A stretch of 64,000 bases of DNA from Thermosipho japonicus (GCF_014201655.1 NZ_JACHEX010000004.1:62001-126000); one strand, 5' to 3'. Shown: positions 28,807-38,320, counted from the first letter of the stretch. Translations and numbers: made by a program. Notes: a model not told the origin generated them from the letters alone.

Positions 28807-30891
28807 GTGAAAAAGATTTTAATTTATATATTCTTATTTTTTGAAATGCTTTTGTTTTCGCAAATTAATACAAACCATTTGGAATTTTTAGGAGAAGATT
28901 TTATATTAAATGGAGAAATGGTAAGGGGATATTTTGTATATGCAGACAAAACTTCAGATGGTTATAGGAAAATTCCTGCAAAGGGTGAAGGCGATATATG
29001 TGTTGATGATGTTGCAAGAGTAGTTGTCACATATGTTGAAATGTATGAATTTACTCGAGATAGTGAATATCTTGATTTTGCAAAAAAAGCAGCAAAATTT
29101 ATTGTTCAAATGCAAGATTATGATGGGGATTTTTATAACTTTGCATATGTTGATGGTACTATAAACAAGACTGGTACAACAAGTTCAAAACAACATTCAT
29201 GGTGGGCCGTTAGAGCGTTTTGGGCTTTATCAAAAATTTCGAAATATGATTCTACATTCCTTGAATATGCTAAGAAGGCTTATGATTTACTATTTAACTA
29301 TGTTGATGCTGGATTATTAAATAGAGTGGGTGATCAAACATCAGTTTACATTCTTGGCTTGTGTGCACTATATGATTTGGGAATTGATGTTAAAAATGAA
29401 ATCAGGAATTCTGCAGATGCCATATTGGGACTTTATAAGTATGGATTTTTTAAAACTTATCAAGATAAAATACTTTGGCATGGATGGGGAAATAGGTATG
29501 TAGAAGCTCTTGTAGAAAGTTACAGAGTTTTAAAAGATAAAAAATATTTAAAATACGCAAGAAAAGCTCTTGAAATTGAAGGACCAATTTTCTTATCTAC
29601 AGGATTTATATATGAAATTTCAAACAAAGTAAAACTATTTCCTGAACTTTCTTATGCAGTTGAAAGTATTACAGTTGGAGCTATTAAATACTATCTTGAA
29701 ACAAAAGATGAAGAAATTGGTATTTTGGCTTCTCTAATGGCAGGATGGTACAAAGGGTTAAATAAGCTTGGAAAACCAATGTATGGTCCCAATGGTGAAG
29801 GATATGACGGAATGGAATTTGCTCATATAAACTATAATGCTGGTGCTGAATCAACGATATCAGCAGTTAGAACTATGTTATTTTTAGAAATGATGCCTGA
29901 TAAATTAAAGAAATTATCTGAAGGAAAGCTTTTAAAATCATATCCTCTACAAGTTTTGGAAGCAGAAGCTGGCGACTGGGGATTATCAGATGTTAAAGTT
30001 ATAGTCGATGGGAAATTTGGTGGTTCAAGTGCCCTTTCATTTGAAGATAACTTAAGACTCAAGTTTGATGTTTCACCTGGAATTTATGATGTTGTAATAC
30101 TCGGAAATGGTGGATACGATTGTACGGTTGTATATGGTAATGGTAAAGTAACTGGAACTCTAAATGGAAGTTATGTTCATCTTGGAAAATTAGAACTAGA
30201 TCAATTTAGGATTGTATTAAAAGGTACAGGGATTATTGATCAAGTAGTTTTAATTCCAGGAAAAATCGGAATTTCAACATCAGATATTTCTGTTTTATAC
30301 GAAAACGGGAAGTTAACACTCAAAAAAGAAAAAGTAGAAATTAAAGAGGTTGAAAACAATACGGAAAGTTTTGTGACATTCGAAAAATCTGACAGTTTTA
30401 TTTTGTTTAATCTTGAAAATGTTTTAAACAACAACGGAATAGCTGATTCAATAAATGAAAAGGGAAATTTTGATAACCTTGGTTCAATTCTTGGAAGTTA
30501 TCTTCCACAAGAAATAATTGAAAAGATAAAAAATTATAAAACACCATTTAAGATTTATAAAAATGGAAGTGACAATATAAGGTGTAATGGGCAAGTTATA
30601 AGGTTTAAGAGAAGATTTGTGAAAAATTTATATCTTTTAGTTGCTGCAAATCATGGAAATTATAATGTAACATTCAAAGTTAATGATAAAGATTTTGAAG
30701 TAAATGTTCCTGATTGGTGTTCTGAAAAGATTGATATTATTTCAGATTATAGATTTATTTCAACAGGAGAAAGACAATTTATTAAATGTGGTTTAAAAGT
30801 CATTAAATTTGAGATGAACGACTTGATAGATGAAATAATTCTTCCAAACGAAATAAATGTTCACGTGTTTGCCATTACAGGAGAACAATAA
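28807..30891 (+). CDS. Secreted alpha/alpha-barrel-like protein with a carbohydrate-binding-like domain
   Basis: This 694-residue protein has a signal peptide (KKILIYIFLFFEMLLFS). The first 370 residues are helix-rich with Trp and Gly-Asp motifs (CVDDVARVVVTYVEMYEFT, SKQHSWWAVRAFWAL, WHGWGNRYVEAL, DGMEFAHINYNAG), as in (alpha/alpha)6-barrel glycosidases or lyases. Residues about 378-485 (LEAEAGDWG, GSSALSFED, FDVSPGIYDVVI) look like a CBM6/35-type beta-sandwich. The C-terminal part is beta-rich and unassigned. It starts GTG 28807 behind AGAGGTGA, which overlaps the GH4 stop. As the last gene of the mannoside-type operon, it probably attacks the polymer or a side chain outside the cell. I cannot place it in a GH family. 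Confidence 0.7.
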   Translation: MKKILIYIFLFFEMLLFSQINTNHLEFLGEDFILNGEMVRGYFVYADKTSDGYRKIPAKGEGDICVDDVARVVVTYVEMYEFTRDSEYLDFAKKAAKFIVQMQDYDGDFYNFAYVDGTINKTGTTSSKQHSWWAVRAFWALSKISKYDSTFLEYAKKAYDLLFNYVDAGLLNRVGDQTSVYILGLCALYDLGIDVKNEIRNSADAILGLYKYGFFKTYQDKILWHGWGNRYVEALVESYRVLKDKKYLKYARKALEIEGPIFLSTGFIYEISNKVKLFPELSYAVESITVGAIKYYLETKDEEIGILASLMAGWYKGLNKLGKPMYGPNGEGYDGMEFAHINYNAGAESTISAVRTMLFLEMMPDKLKKLSEGKLLKSYPLQVLEAEAGDWGLSDVKVIVDGKFGGSSALSFEDNLRLKFDVSPGIYDVVILGNGGYDCTVVYGNGKVTGTLNGSYVHLGKLELDQFRIVLKGTGIIDQVVLIPGKIGISTSDISVLYENGKLTLKKEKVEIKEVENNTESFVTFEKSDSFILFNLENVLNNNGIADSINEKGNFDNLGSILGSYLPQEIIEKIKNYKTPFKIYKNGSDNIRCNGQVIRFKRRFVKNLYLLVAANHGNYNVTFKVNDKDFEVNVPDWCSEKIDIISDYRFISTGERQFIKCGLKVIKFEMNDLIDEIILPNEINVHVFAITGEQ

Positions 30892-30911
30892 TTAAAAAGT
30901 AAAAAACTTTT

Positions 30912-30941
30912 ATTCCCGTACATATGTGCGGGAATTTTTTG
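30912..30941 (+). terminator. Terminator of the mannoside-type operon
   Basis: ATTCCCG and CGGGAAT arms enclose an inner ACATATGT dyad, giving an almost fully paired 24-nt hairpin followed by TTTTTTG. Confidence 0.85.
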
Positions 30942-30992
30942 ACATATATAGAAATAAAAATTATAATTATATCTTCATATGGTCATATAATT
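30939..30992 (+). promoter_or_regulatory. arsR promoter and operator
   Basis: A consensus promoter, TTGACA (30939-30944) with a 17-bp spacer and TATAAT (30962-30967), is followed by a dyad. ATATG-GT-CATAT (30977-30988) lies within AATTATAT-N12-ATATAATT (30965-30992). ArsR/SmtB repressors bind such AT-rich dyads over the promoter, so self-repression is likely. Confidence 0.7.
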
Positions 30993-31005
30993 AAGAGGTG
31001 ATTAT

Positions 31006-31374
31006 ATGATTGAGGTTATAGAAATTATAAAGTTATTTTCAAACAAAACCAGGTCAAGGATACTGTTTTTAATTTCTAATATAGAAGTATGCAATTGTGA
31101 TATTGAAAATGTTCTTAATATAACACAATCTAATATTTCTAAACATTTAAAACAGGCTGAGTTTTTGAATTTAGTTAATAAAAGAAAAAGCTCTTATTGG
31201 ATATACTATAGTTTAAACAAGGAAATTTTAAAAAAATATAGCTTTATAAATGAGATATTAAAAGAATTAGGTAAAATTGAACCATTTAGAAAAGATTTAA
31301 AAGAATTAAAGGAGTATTTAAAAATCCTGGTAGATGTGAAAGGAGGTAAAGTTTGGCACGGAGTTTTCATCTGA
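31006..31374 (+). CDS. arsR: ArsR-family metalloregulator
   Basis: This 122-residue winged-helix repressor begins FSNKTRSRILFLISN and has the recognition region NITQSNISKHLKQAEFLNLVNKRK. The motif VCNCD (about 30-34) resembles the ELCVCDL metal/arsenite-binding signature of classical ArsR proteins, giving two nearby cysteines. ATG 31006 follows AAGAGGTGA and a strong promoter with a dyad operator. The C-terminal residues after about 112 run into the start of the truncated ACR3 gene and may be altered. Its target is presumably the adjacent, now broken, arsenite exporter. Confidence 0.85.
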   Translation: MIEVIEIIKLFSNKTRSRILFLISNIEVCNCDIENVLNITQSNISKHLKQAEFLNLVNKRKSSYWIYYSLNKEILKKYSFINEILKELGKIEPFRKDLKELKEYLKILVDVKGGKVWHGVFI

Positions 31375-31732
31375 ATATGTAACAGGAGCTGTTTTGCTTG
31401 GCGCAGCACCTTGTACAGCTATGGTTTTTGTATGGAGTTATTTAACAAATGGTGATGCCTTATATACTCTTGTTCAGGTAGCTATTAATGATCTTGTTAT
31501 ATTATTTGCTTTTGCACCTATTGTTTCATTTTTGTTGAAAGTTGGAAATATTATATTACCTTTCAAAACACTTATGTTTTCAGTAATTATTTTTGTTTTT
31601 GTTCCTTTAATTGCGGCAATAATTACAAGGAATTATGTAATTAAAAATAATGGAGAAGATTATCTTGAAAGTAGGTTTATTCTAAGGTTTTCAACAATTT
31701 CTATTAATGGTATAAATAATAATGGAGGTTGA
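31340..31732 (+). pseudogene. Truncated ACR3 arsenite exporter
   Basis: The frame reads KFGTEFSSEYVTGAVLLGAAPCTAMVFVW in overlapping pieces. It contains GAAPCTAMVF, with the conserved cysteine of ACR3-type arsenite carriers, then YTLVQVAINDLVILFAFAP and LIAAIITRNYV. ACR3 proteins have about 340-360 residues and ten helices; only about 130 remain. The first 100 or so and the last 120 residues are missing. A GGAGGT site (31342-31347) survives with no start codon in this frame, which fits a deletion soon after the original start. It overlaps the 3' end of arsR. Arsenite efflux by this protein is therefore lost. Confidence 0.85.
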
Positions 31733-31736
31733 TAAG

Positions 31737-32516
31737 ATGGTGAAAATAGCATTTATTTCAGATATTCACTCAAATTTGGAAGCTTTAGAAAGAGTCTTAG
31801 AAGATATTAAAAAGGAAAAGGTTAGTAAAATATTTTGCCTTGGGGATCTTGTAGGTTATGGTCCAAATCCAAACGAGGTTATAGAAAAAATAAAAAATGA
31901 AAATATTATTTCGGTAATGGGAAATTATGATGATGCAGTTGGATTTGAAAAAACAAGTTGCGGTTGTTCTTATAATCCTGGAAGAGAAACTGAGGTTGGT
32001 GATGAATCATTATTTTGGACGATTAAAGTAACAAGTAAAGATAACAAAGAATTTTTAAAAAGTCTTCCAAAAAAACTTTCATTAGAAATTGAAAGTGTCA
32101 AAATTTTACTTGTACATGGTAGTCCTTTGAATCACTTATTAGAATATGTAAAACCGTCTACCGATCCTGAAAGATTAAAATTAATTGCAAAATCAGTTGA
32201 AGAGGATATCATAGTAAATGGTCATACTCATTTGGTTATGGCAAAGCATTTGTATAGAAAAACAATTTTGAATCCTGGAAGTGTTGGAAGAACTAAGAAT
32301 GGAAAACCAGGAGCTACTTATTTAATACTTGAAATTGATGAAGGTGTATTTAGTTATAGATTTAAATTTGTTGAATACGATGTTAAAAAAACAGTTGAAA
32401 AAATAGTTAAAGTAGGTCTTCCAATTGAACTTGCAACCGTTTTAGCTCTTGGTTCAGCATATAGTATGGGACCTTCAAAAAATAGTAAAAATAATCTAGG
32501 TGTTTTTAAGGTTTAA
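31737..32516 (+). CDS. Metallophosphoesterase (YfcE/MJ0936-like)
   Basis: This 259-residue calcineurin-like phosphoesterase carries the full dimetal motif set: DIHSN (9-13), GDLVGYGPNP, GNYDDAV (with His replaced by Asp in the usual GNHD), VHGSP and NGHTH, ending LNPGSVGRTKNG. Members hydrolyse phosphodiesters such as cyclic nucleotides, or act as phosphatases; the substrate is unknown. I chose ATG 31737 because GGAGG lies at 31724-31728. It follows the ACR3 remnant by four bases. A pair of close cysteines in SCGCSYNPG is unusual for the family. Confidence 0.85.
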   Translation: MVKIAFISDIHSNLEALERVLEDIKKEKVSKIFCLGDLVGYGPNPNEVIEKIKNENIISVMGNYDDAVGFEKTSCGCSYNPGRETEVGDESLFWTIKVTSKDNKEFLKSLPKKLSLEIESVKILLVHGSPLNHLLEYVKPSTDPERLKLIAKSVEEDIIVNGHTHLVMAKHLYRKTILNPGSVGRTKNGKPGATYLILEIDEGVFSYRFKFVEYDVKKTVEKIVKVGLPIELATVLALGSAYSMGPSKNSKNNLGVFKV

Positions 32517-32810
32517 TTTGAAGTGAAATTATACCAAAGTTTCAAAAAAGTAAGTGAAGTTAAATAGCAAGTGGTTCACCAAGATTAGATAAGGAATTTT
32601 ATCATCTTGCTTAAAAAGTGTAAGTTTTATTTTAGAAAGTAAAAGTAGACAGAAAATTGAGAATATAAATAGAAAACATTAATAAACACCCATGACTTAT
32701 AAAAATCATGTTTTTGTGCTTTAATTCATGATGTTTCGTTTACCACTTTCAGGTTATACATATATTGCATGTTTTACATGTTACTGGGAGTAAGGCCAAA
32801 AAAAGGATTT

Positions 32811-33503
32811 TTAATATTGTAATTTATATATATCCATATTTTCAAAAATTACATATTCTAAATTTTTAAAATTTAGTACTATTTCAAGATCAGCGTTAAT
32901 TTGAACTAACGTATTGTATATTTTTCTTCTAACTTTGTCATTATATTCAATTGGCAAATAATATCCTAGTGTTACATGTGGAATGTAAAAATCATTTTGT
33001 TTGATCAAGGTATCAAATTTTTTCCTAGTATCTAATAGCAAATTTAGTTCCTCTTCATTTGTTGGAGAAAACATTATTCCAATAGCTGAACCACCATTGT
33101 AGAGACCTAAAGATTTCATCTTGATTTTTTTGATTGATTTTACTTCTTTTAGTATTTTTCTTGCTTTTTCTTTATTATTTTTCAAGCAATTTTCAATTTC
33201 TTTAGTTATATTATAATTACAAAGATCATGTAATGTCATATGAAAATATTTTTCTGATAAAGGTCGTGCTAAATAATCACCTAACAGAGAATATAATTTT
33301 TTTTGAATATTCAAAACTTTTTTTCTATCTTCTTCTTCCAAGAAAAAAATAATTGTATCCCCCTTGAAATTCTTATAGTTGCCTTTTTCATCTACTTTTA
33401 AAAAAAGTTCATTTTTTGGATTCCATTCTTTTAGTAAATTAACCAATGACTTTTCCTTCAATTCTTTTAACTTTTCAATAAATTTATCAAGATTTGGTTT
33501 CAT
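32811..33503 (-). CDS. 2H phosphoesterase superfamily protein
   Basis: This 230-residue cytoplasmic protein has the two HxT motifs of the 2H (RNA ligase/cyclic phosphodiesterase) fold: FHMTLHDL near residues 102-109 and YIPHVTLGYY near 184-193. Members act on 2',3'-cyclic phosphates or 2'-5' linkages in RNA. I chose ATG 33503 because GGAGGTGTG precedes it; the longer frame to 33632 lacks a site. It is divergent from the sugar ABC operon at 33780. The 294-base gap on its other side (32517-32810) contains no gene I can support. Confidence 0.75.
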   Translation of the reverse strand: MKPNLDKFIEKLKELKEKSLVNLLKEWNPKNELFLKVDEKGNYKNFKGDTIIFFLEEEDRKKVLNIQKKLYSLLGDYLARPLSEKYFHMTLHDLCNYNITKEIENCLKNNKEKARKILKEVKSIKKIKMKSLGLYNGGSAIGIMFSPTNEEELNLLLDTRKKFDTLIKQNDFYIPHVTLGYYLPIEYNDKVRRKIYNTLVQINADLEIVLNFKNLEYVIFENMDIYKLQY

Positions 33504-33779
33504 AACACACCTCCATAAAAGAAAGTTTTTTTCAAATTTTAGGATATAACGGAGATTATTTCCATAAAATTGAAATAAATAATATTTTTTTACAAAATTT
33601 AAATATGGTATTATCAAATTGAAACCGACCATGACTTTATTAAAAAACTATCCATCAATATTTCAGAAAAATACTAGATGATTATAAAGAATCTTGTAAT
33701 TATTTTAACATATTTGACAACATAATTTGTTTTCTAACTAATTGTATATTTCAAACTTATTTTATGAGGAGGTGGGGTT

Positions 33780-34988
33780 ATGAAAAGATTATTTGTTTTG
33801 TTATTAGTAATTTCAGTTATTATGGCCTTTAGTGTTGAAACGTTGGTTGTTAGTTCAAGACTTTGGACTCCTCCGACAGAAAAGGAATTTATTTTAAATG
33901 AGATTATCAAGCCATTTGAGAAAATGTATAACGTTAAGGTTGTTTTCCAAACAATGGATGATGAAACAATGTTGAAACAAGTTAAAGTGCAAATGGAAAC
34001 TGGAAAAATTACCACAGATGTTATTATTGCATATGCAACAAAAATGCCTGAATGGGTTAAAAACGATTTAGTTGTTGATCTTACACCTTATGTTAACAAA
34101 TGGACTGATAGACATTTTTCTAAAGGTTTTGATTCAATGACAGTATTTGATGGTAAAAGATATTTCCTTCCTGTTGGAGCAGACGTCTACCTTACTCTTA
34201 TTAATAAAAAAGCGTTGCAATATAAACCAGCTAATGTAGATATTCAAAATCTCACTTGGGAACAACTGGCAGAATGGGCTAATCTTGTTGCTCAAGGTGA
34301 AGGAGAAGGTAAGTTTGCCGTAACTGGTGTTCCAATGAAATCTCTTATTTACCAAATCGGTGCAATTTCTTTATCATATGGTGGCCATTGGCCAAATTTA
34401 GATAATCCTGGAGCAGTTGCTGCATGGTATTTGATTTATAAAATGAAAGATGCCTTTTCACCTGCAGTTAAAACATATGACGATACGAGACCTCCTATGA
34501 AGAGAGAAGAAACTTGGATGACTGTTGCACATTGTGCACGTGTTGGTGAAGTTTACAAGAGTAATCCAACTCAATTTATTATTGCACCAGCTCCAAAAGG
34601 ACCTGCGGGCATTGGTTCTGTTGCTGGCACAAGTGGACTTGCAATTGTAAAAGGAACAAAACATTTTGATATTGCTTTAAAATTCTTAGAATACATGACA
34701 AGACCAGATATCATGGTAAAATCACATAAAGGTACTGGCGGATTCATACCTCCAGTTGATGAAGCAATTAAATACTTAGGTAACGATGAACAAGACCAAG
34801 TTATTAAAAATGCTATTAAAGTTATGAATCAAGGAGTTCTTTCTTACATTGCTCCAATTTGGAAAGATTGGGGACAAGTAAAGCTTGTCTATGACGAACT
34901 TTTCAAAAAGATGATACTTGAAGAAGGAAAATTGGATGTTGATATGCTTGAGCTTTATCAACTTCAAATTGATGCACAAAGAAAATAA
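33780..34988 (+). CDS. Sugar ABC transporter substrate-binding protein (family 1)
   Basis: This 402-residue exported protein starts ATG 33780 behind GAGGAGGTGG and has a signal peptide (KRLFVLLLVISVIMAFS). Family-1 segments include LWTPPTEKEFILNEIIKPFE, RYFLPVGADVYLTLINK and GTSGLAIVKGTKHFDIALKFLEYM. It is the first gene of an operon with two permeases, an ATPase, a glycosyltransferase and an RpiR regulator. A GC-rich hairpin follows immediately, a common way to obtain excess binding protein. The ligand is not evident. A TTGACA at 33714-33719 may be its -35 box. Confidence 0.88.
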   Translation: MKRLFVLLLVISVIMAFSVETLVVSSRLWTPPTEKEFILNEIIKPFEKMYNVKVVFQTMDDETMLKQVKVQMETGKITTDVIIAYATKMPEWVKNDLVVDLTPYVNKWTDRHFSKGFDSMTVFDGKRYFLPVGADVYLTLINKKALQYKPANVDIQNLTWEQLAEWANLVAQGEGEGKFAVTGVPMKSLIYQIGAISLSYGGHWPNLDNPGAVAAWYLIYKMKDAFSPAVKTYDDTRPPMKREETWMTVAHCARVGEVYKSNPTQFIIAPAPKGPAGIGSVAGTSGLAIVKGTKHFDIALKFLEYMTRPDIMVKSHKGTGGFIPPVDEAIKYLGNDEQDQVIKNAIKVMNQGVLSYIAPIWKDWGQVKLVYDELFKKMILEEGKLDVDMLELYQLQIDAQRK

Positions 34989-35000
34989 AAATAAATTTTT

Positions 35001-35017
35001 GGGGGCTGTATGCCCCC
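35001..35017 (+). terminator. Intercistronic hairpin after the binding-protein gene
   Basis: GGGGGC-TGTAT-GCCCCC is a perfect 6-bp GC stem 12 bases after the stop. It is followed by TTAATTAAG rather than a T run. It more likely protects the upstream mRNA or partly attenuates than terminates fully. Confidence 0.6.
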
Positions 35018-35042
35018 TTAATTAAGTGAGAGGTGATTAATT

Positions 35043-35912
35043 TTGCCAAAGACTTTTTCGAAAAAATGGATTCCATACTTTCTCATTGCCCCAACGTTAA
35101 TCTACTACATAGTTTTTTGGTTAAGGCCAGTTGTTTCTGCAATTTACTATAGTTTTTTTGATGACAACAATGTCTTTACACTTAATAATTATTTGACAAT
35201 TTTTAGAGATGAGTACTTCAAAAAAGCTGTTATTAATACTTCTATTTTTGTAGTTATATCGGTAACTCTTGAATTTGTTGTTGCTCTTGGGCTTGCATTG
35301 ATAATTAACAAAAAATTTAAAGGTGCCCAAGTCTTATTGTCTATAGCGCTCATTCCTATGGCACTTCCTGCTGTTGCAGTAGGCGCAATGTGGTCAAGTG
35401 GTTTTGCCACATATGGATGGGTTAACAGTTTATTATACCATTTAGGATTGATTTCTGCAGATGGTAAAATTGCATTTTTAGCTGGGAATGATTTTCAATC
35501 GTTGATGTTGATAATTCTTATTGACGCGTGGCAAGTTATTCCTTTTATGATGGTTATTCTTCTTGCTGGACTTCAAGGTCTTTCTAAAGAAGCAATAGAA
35601 GCAGGGTACATTTTTGGTGGTTCAAGATTTACAGTTTTAAGAAAAATTACTTTGCCTATGCTTAAACCAAGTATTCAAACTGCTTTAATTTTAAGAATAA
35701 TATCCGCAATTCAAGTGTGGTTAATAATAGTAATGATTTATGGTTATAGAAGAATTCCTGTATTGCTAGAAGAAGTAGTATTTTATAAAGAGCAATTATT
35801 AGGTTTCTATAGAGTTGCTCTTGCCTATTCCGTTATTGTTGCTGCAATTGTTTCTGTTGTTTCAATAATTTATTTGAAAGTCTCTGGTGCCTTTGAAAGG
35901 GAGGAGCAATGA
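35043..35912 (+). CDS. Sugar ABC transporter permease (MalF/UgpA-like)
   Basis: This 289-residue six-helix permease starts at TTG 35043 behind GAGGTGATT. The EAA loop is EAIEAGYIFGGSRFTVLRKITLPMLKPS. It forms the channel with the adjacent long permease; the two genes are one base apart, with the next GGGAGGAG ribosome site lying inside the end of this gene. Confidence 0.9.
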   Translation: MPKTFSKKWIPYFLIAPTLIYYIVFWLRPVVSAIYYSFFDDNNVFTLNNYLTIFRDEYFKKAVINTSIFVVISVTLEFVVALGLALIINKKFKGAQVLLSIALIPMALPAVAVGAMWSSGFATYGWVNSLLYHLGLISADGKIAFLAGNDFQSLMLIILIDAWQVIPFMMVILLAGLQGLSKEAIEAGYIFGGSRFTVLRKITLPMLKPSIQTALILRIISAIQVWLIIVMIYGYRRIPVLLEEVVFYKEQLLGFYRVALAYSVIVAAIVSVVSIIYLKVSGAFEREEQ

Positions 35913-35913
35913 T

Positions 35914-37194
35914 ATGAGAGTAAATAAAATTTTAAAACAAACACTTTTTTATCTTGTTGTTGCTGGAATTATTCTTGTAATATTAACTCCGATATACTTT
36001 TTAGTAGTAATTTCACTAATGTCGGACCAGGAAGCTTACGATTGGCCTACTCAATTAGTACCTTCTTTTTTTAATAATTATAAACTTGAAATAGTTGACG
36101 GAAAATTTTTGATCAGCGTTTATAGTTCTGCAAAGAAAAAATATTCTACACTAATTAAAACAAATGATTTTGAAGAATTGCAAAAATTTGTAAGGAATAA
36201 AACAAATTCAACTATAAAGAAAGGAATATTTGATATTCAGGTTAAAAAGCTGAATGAATTGATAAGTAAAAACAGTGAAGAAATAAGCAATTTAAGAAAC
36301 CAAATTGCAAGTTTAGAGTCTAAATTAAATACAGTAACGGTTAACCTAGTAAGATATAAAACTCAATTAGAAAAGGCAAAAAAAGCTAATATGAATAATT
36401 TAATTTCAATAATTAATGAGAAAATTATTGAATTTGAAAATGAAAAGAGAGAATATGAAAAACAAATAAAAAAGTTGAGTGAAAGACTTGATGAAATAGG
36501 TTCTGTAAAATTTTCAGTTTCTAAGCATTTATTTGATAATTATGTTAATTTTTTCAGAGTAACAAGTGATGCTCTTCCAGCTCTATTTAGAAGTATTCAA
36601 GTAGCAATTTTAACTGTTCTTATTTCCTTAACTATTGGTGGAATGGCAGGTTATGCATTTGCAAGATATAATTTTAAAGGGAAAAATTTGCTGAAGTTGA
36701 GTGTTCTATTTGTGAGAATGTTTCCAGGAATTTCAATTGCAATGCCAATGGTTATAATTCTTATAAATATGGGATTTTATGATAAGCCTATTGGTCTTTC
36801 ATTAGTTTATTCTGTTGGGCAAATTGGAATGACAATATGGATAACAGCAAGTATTTTTATGGGAATTTCTAAAGAATTAGAAGAAGCTGCTATGATATTT
36901 GGAACAACAAGGTGGGGAGCATTTTTTAAGGTTACATTACCTCTGGCACTTCCTGGATTGGCAGCAAGTGCAATGTATGCCTTCATAGGTAGTTGGTCTG
37001 AGACTGCTCAAGCAATTGTTTTAACTCAGTTTAATCCTACCTTTCCGGTTGTTGTCTATCAAACACTTGTAGGTGCAAAAGGATTAATAAATTTGACTGC
37101 TGCTGGGGGTGTTTCACTTGCACTTCCTGCTGTTATTTTTACCCTGATTATTAGAAGGTACATTTTGCAAATGTGGGGTGGAGTAAAAGTATAA
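35914..37194 (+). CDS. Sugar ABC transporter permease (MalG-like) with coiled-coil insertion
   Basis: This permease has 426 residues, about 150 more than a normal MalG-type partner. The first helix (about 10-35) is followed by a polar extracytoplasmic region. Residues about 105-197 are a strongly predicted coiled coil (KLNELISKNSEEISNLRNQ, then ASLESKLNTVTVNLVRYK and further heptads) before the normal core resumes at NYVNFFRVTSDALPALFRSI. The EAA loop (EEAAMIFGTTRWGAFFKVTL) and the C-terminus (RRYILQMWGGVKV) are normal. I chose ATG 35914 behind GGGAGGAG. The insertion faces the periplasm, where it could reach the binding protein, the peptidoglycan or the toga. Confidence 0.9.
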   Translation: MRVNKILKQTLFYLVVAGIILVILTPIYFLVVISLMSDQEAYDWPTQLVPSFFNNYKLEIVDGKFLISVYSSAKKKYSTLIKTNDFEELQKFVRNKTNSTIKKGIFDIQVKKLNELISKNSEEISNLRNQIASLESKLNTVTVNLVRYKTQLEKAKKANMNNLISIINEKIIEFENEKREYEKQIKKLSERLDEIGSVKFSVSKHLFDNYVNFFRVTSDALPALFRSIQVAILTVLISLTIGGMAGYAFARYNFKGKNLLKLSVLFVRMFPGISIAMPMVIILINMGFYDKPIGLSLVYSVGQIGMTIWITASIFMGISKELEEAAMIFGTTRWGAFFKVTLPLALPGLAASAMYAFIGSWSETAQAIVLTQFNPTFPVVVYQTLVGAKGLINLTAAGGVSLALPAVIFTLIIRRYILQMWGGVKV

Positions 37195-37222
37195 AAACAA
37201 TAATAAAAAGGAGAGATGATAC

Positions 37223-38320
37223 ATGGCTACACTTGAGCTTATAAATCTTTCAAAAAGATATGGGAAGAATGTTTGGGGAGCAAAAAATGTAAATCTTAAA
37301 GTAAATAATGGAGAGTTTATAGTTTTTCTAGGACCCTCTGGGTGTGGAAAGACAACTACTTTAAGAATGATTGCAGGGCTTGAAGAAGTTACTGAAGGAA
37401 AAGTGATTATTGATGGTAAAGATGTAACATATTTAGAACCAAGAAAAAGAGAAGTTAGTATGGTTTTTCAAAGCTATGCGGTTTGGCCTCATATGACAGT
37501 ATATGATAATATTGCATTTCCATTAAGATTAAGAAAAATGCCTATGGATGAAATTGATAAAATTGTCAAAGAAGTTGCTGAAATGGTAAAAATCGAAGAA
37601 CTTCTAAAAAGATTTCCATCCCAATTATCTGGTGGACAAAGACAAAGAGTTGCTCTTGCTAGAGCTCTTGCAGTAAAACCAAAAATATTTTTAATGGATG
37701 AACCACTTTCAAATTTAGATGCAAAATTAAGAGTTAAAATGAGGACAGAATTGAAAGCAATACACCATAGAACAGGAGCTACTACCATTTTTGTTACACA
37801 TGATCAATCAGAAGCAATGTCTATGGCAGATAGAATAGTTGTTATGAGGAATGGTAAAATAGAACAAGTTGGAACGCCAGATGATGTTTATTTTTACAGT
37901 GCAAATGTATTTGTTGCTGGTTTTATTGGAACACCTCCTACAAATTTCTTTAAAATGAGTATAGTCAGAAATAACGGAGAAATACATTTGAAAAATAATT
38001 ATATTGACATTAAAGTATCAGAAAAAATTAAAAATGTAATTGAAGAATACAATAAAAACGAAATAATTGTAGGAGTACGCCCTGAAAATTTGCTTATAAC
38101 TGATGATGAAAAAAATGCTATTTTTAGGGAGAAAATTTTAGTTGTTGAGCCTCAAGGTTCTCACCAAGTTATTGCTGTTGAATTGGGAGATCAAATTGTA
38201 AAAATCGTTGCACCAGCTTTCCCAAAATATTCTGCTGATCAGATCATTAAGGTAACATTGGACCATGAAAGAATGATGCTGTTTGACGTTGATACAGAAA
38301 GTAGATTGGAGGGAATTTGA
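37223..38320 (+). CDS. Sugar ABC transporter ATP-binding protein (MalK/MsmK/UgpC type)
   Basis: This 365-residue ATPase has Walker A GPSGCGKTT (about 38-46), a Q-loop in FQSYAVWPHM, signature LSGGQRQRVALARAL, Walker B IFLMDEPLSNLDAK and the switch histidine in FVTHDQ. A C-terminal MalK-type regulatory OB domain follows (VGVRPENLL). MalK-like ATPases of this class often serve several transporters, so this one could also energise the ATPase-less operon at 21-31 kb. It starts ATG 37223 behind AAAGGAGAG. Confidence 0.93.
   Translation: MATLELINLSKRYGKNVWGAKNVNLKVNNGEFIVFLGPSGCGKTTTLRMIAGLEEVTEGKVIIDGKDVTYLEPRKREVSMVFQSYAVWPHMTVYDNIAFPLRLRKMPMDEIDKIVKEVAEMVKIEELLKRFPSQLSGGQRQRVALARALAVKPKIFLMDEPLSNLDAKLRVKMRTELKAIHHRTGATTIFVTHDQSEAMSMADRIVVMRNGKIEQVGTPDDVYFYSANVFVAGFIGTPPTNFFKMSIVRNNGEIHLKNNYIDIKVSEKIKNVIEEYNKNEIIVGVRPENLLITDDEKNAIFREKILVVEPQGSHQVIAVELGDQIVKIVAPAFPKYSADQIIKVTLDHERMMLFDVDTESRLEGI

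Noticed and set aside
31394-31732. Intact small membrane protein
   Set aside because: The frame is an internal piece of ACR3 lacking both ends. It is better described as a truncated exporter gene.
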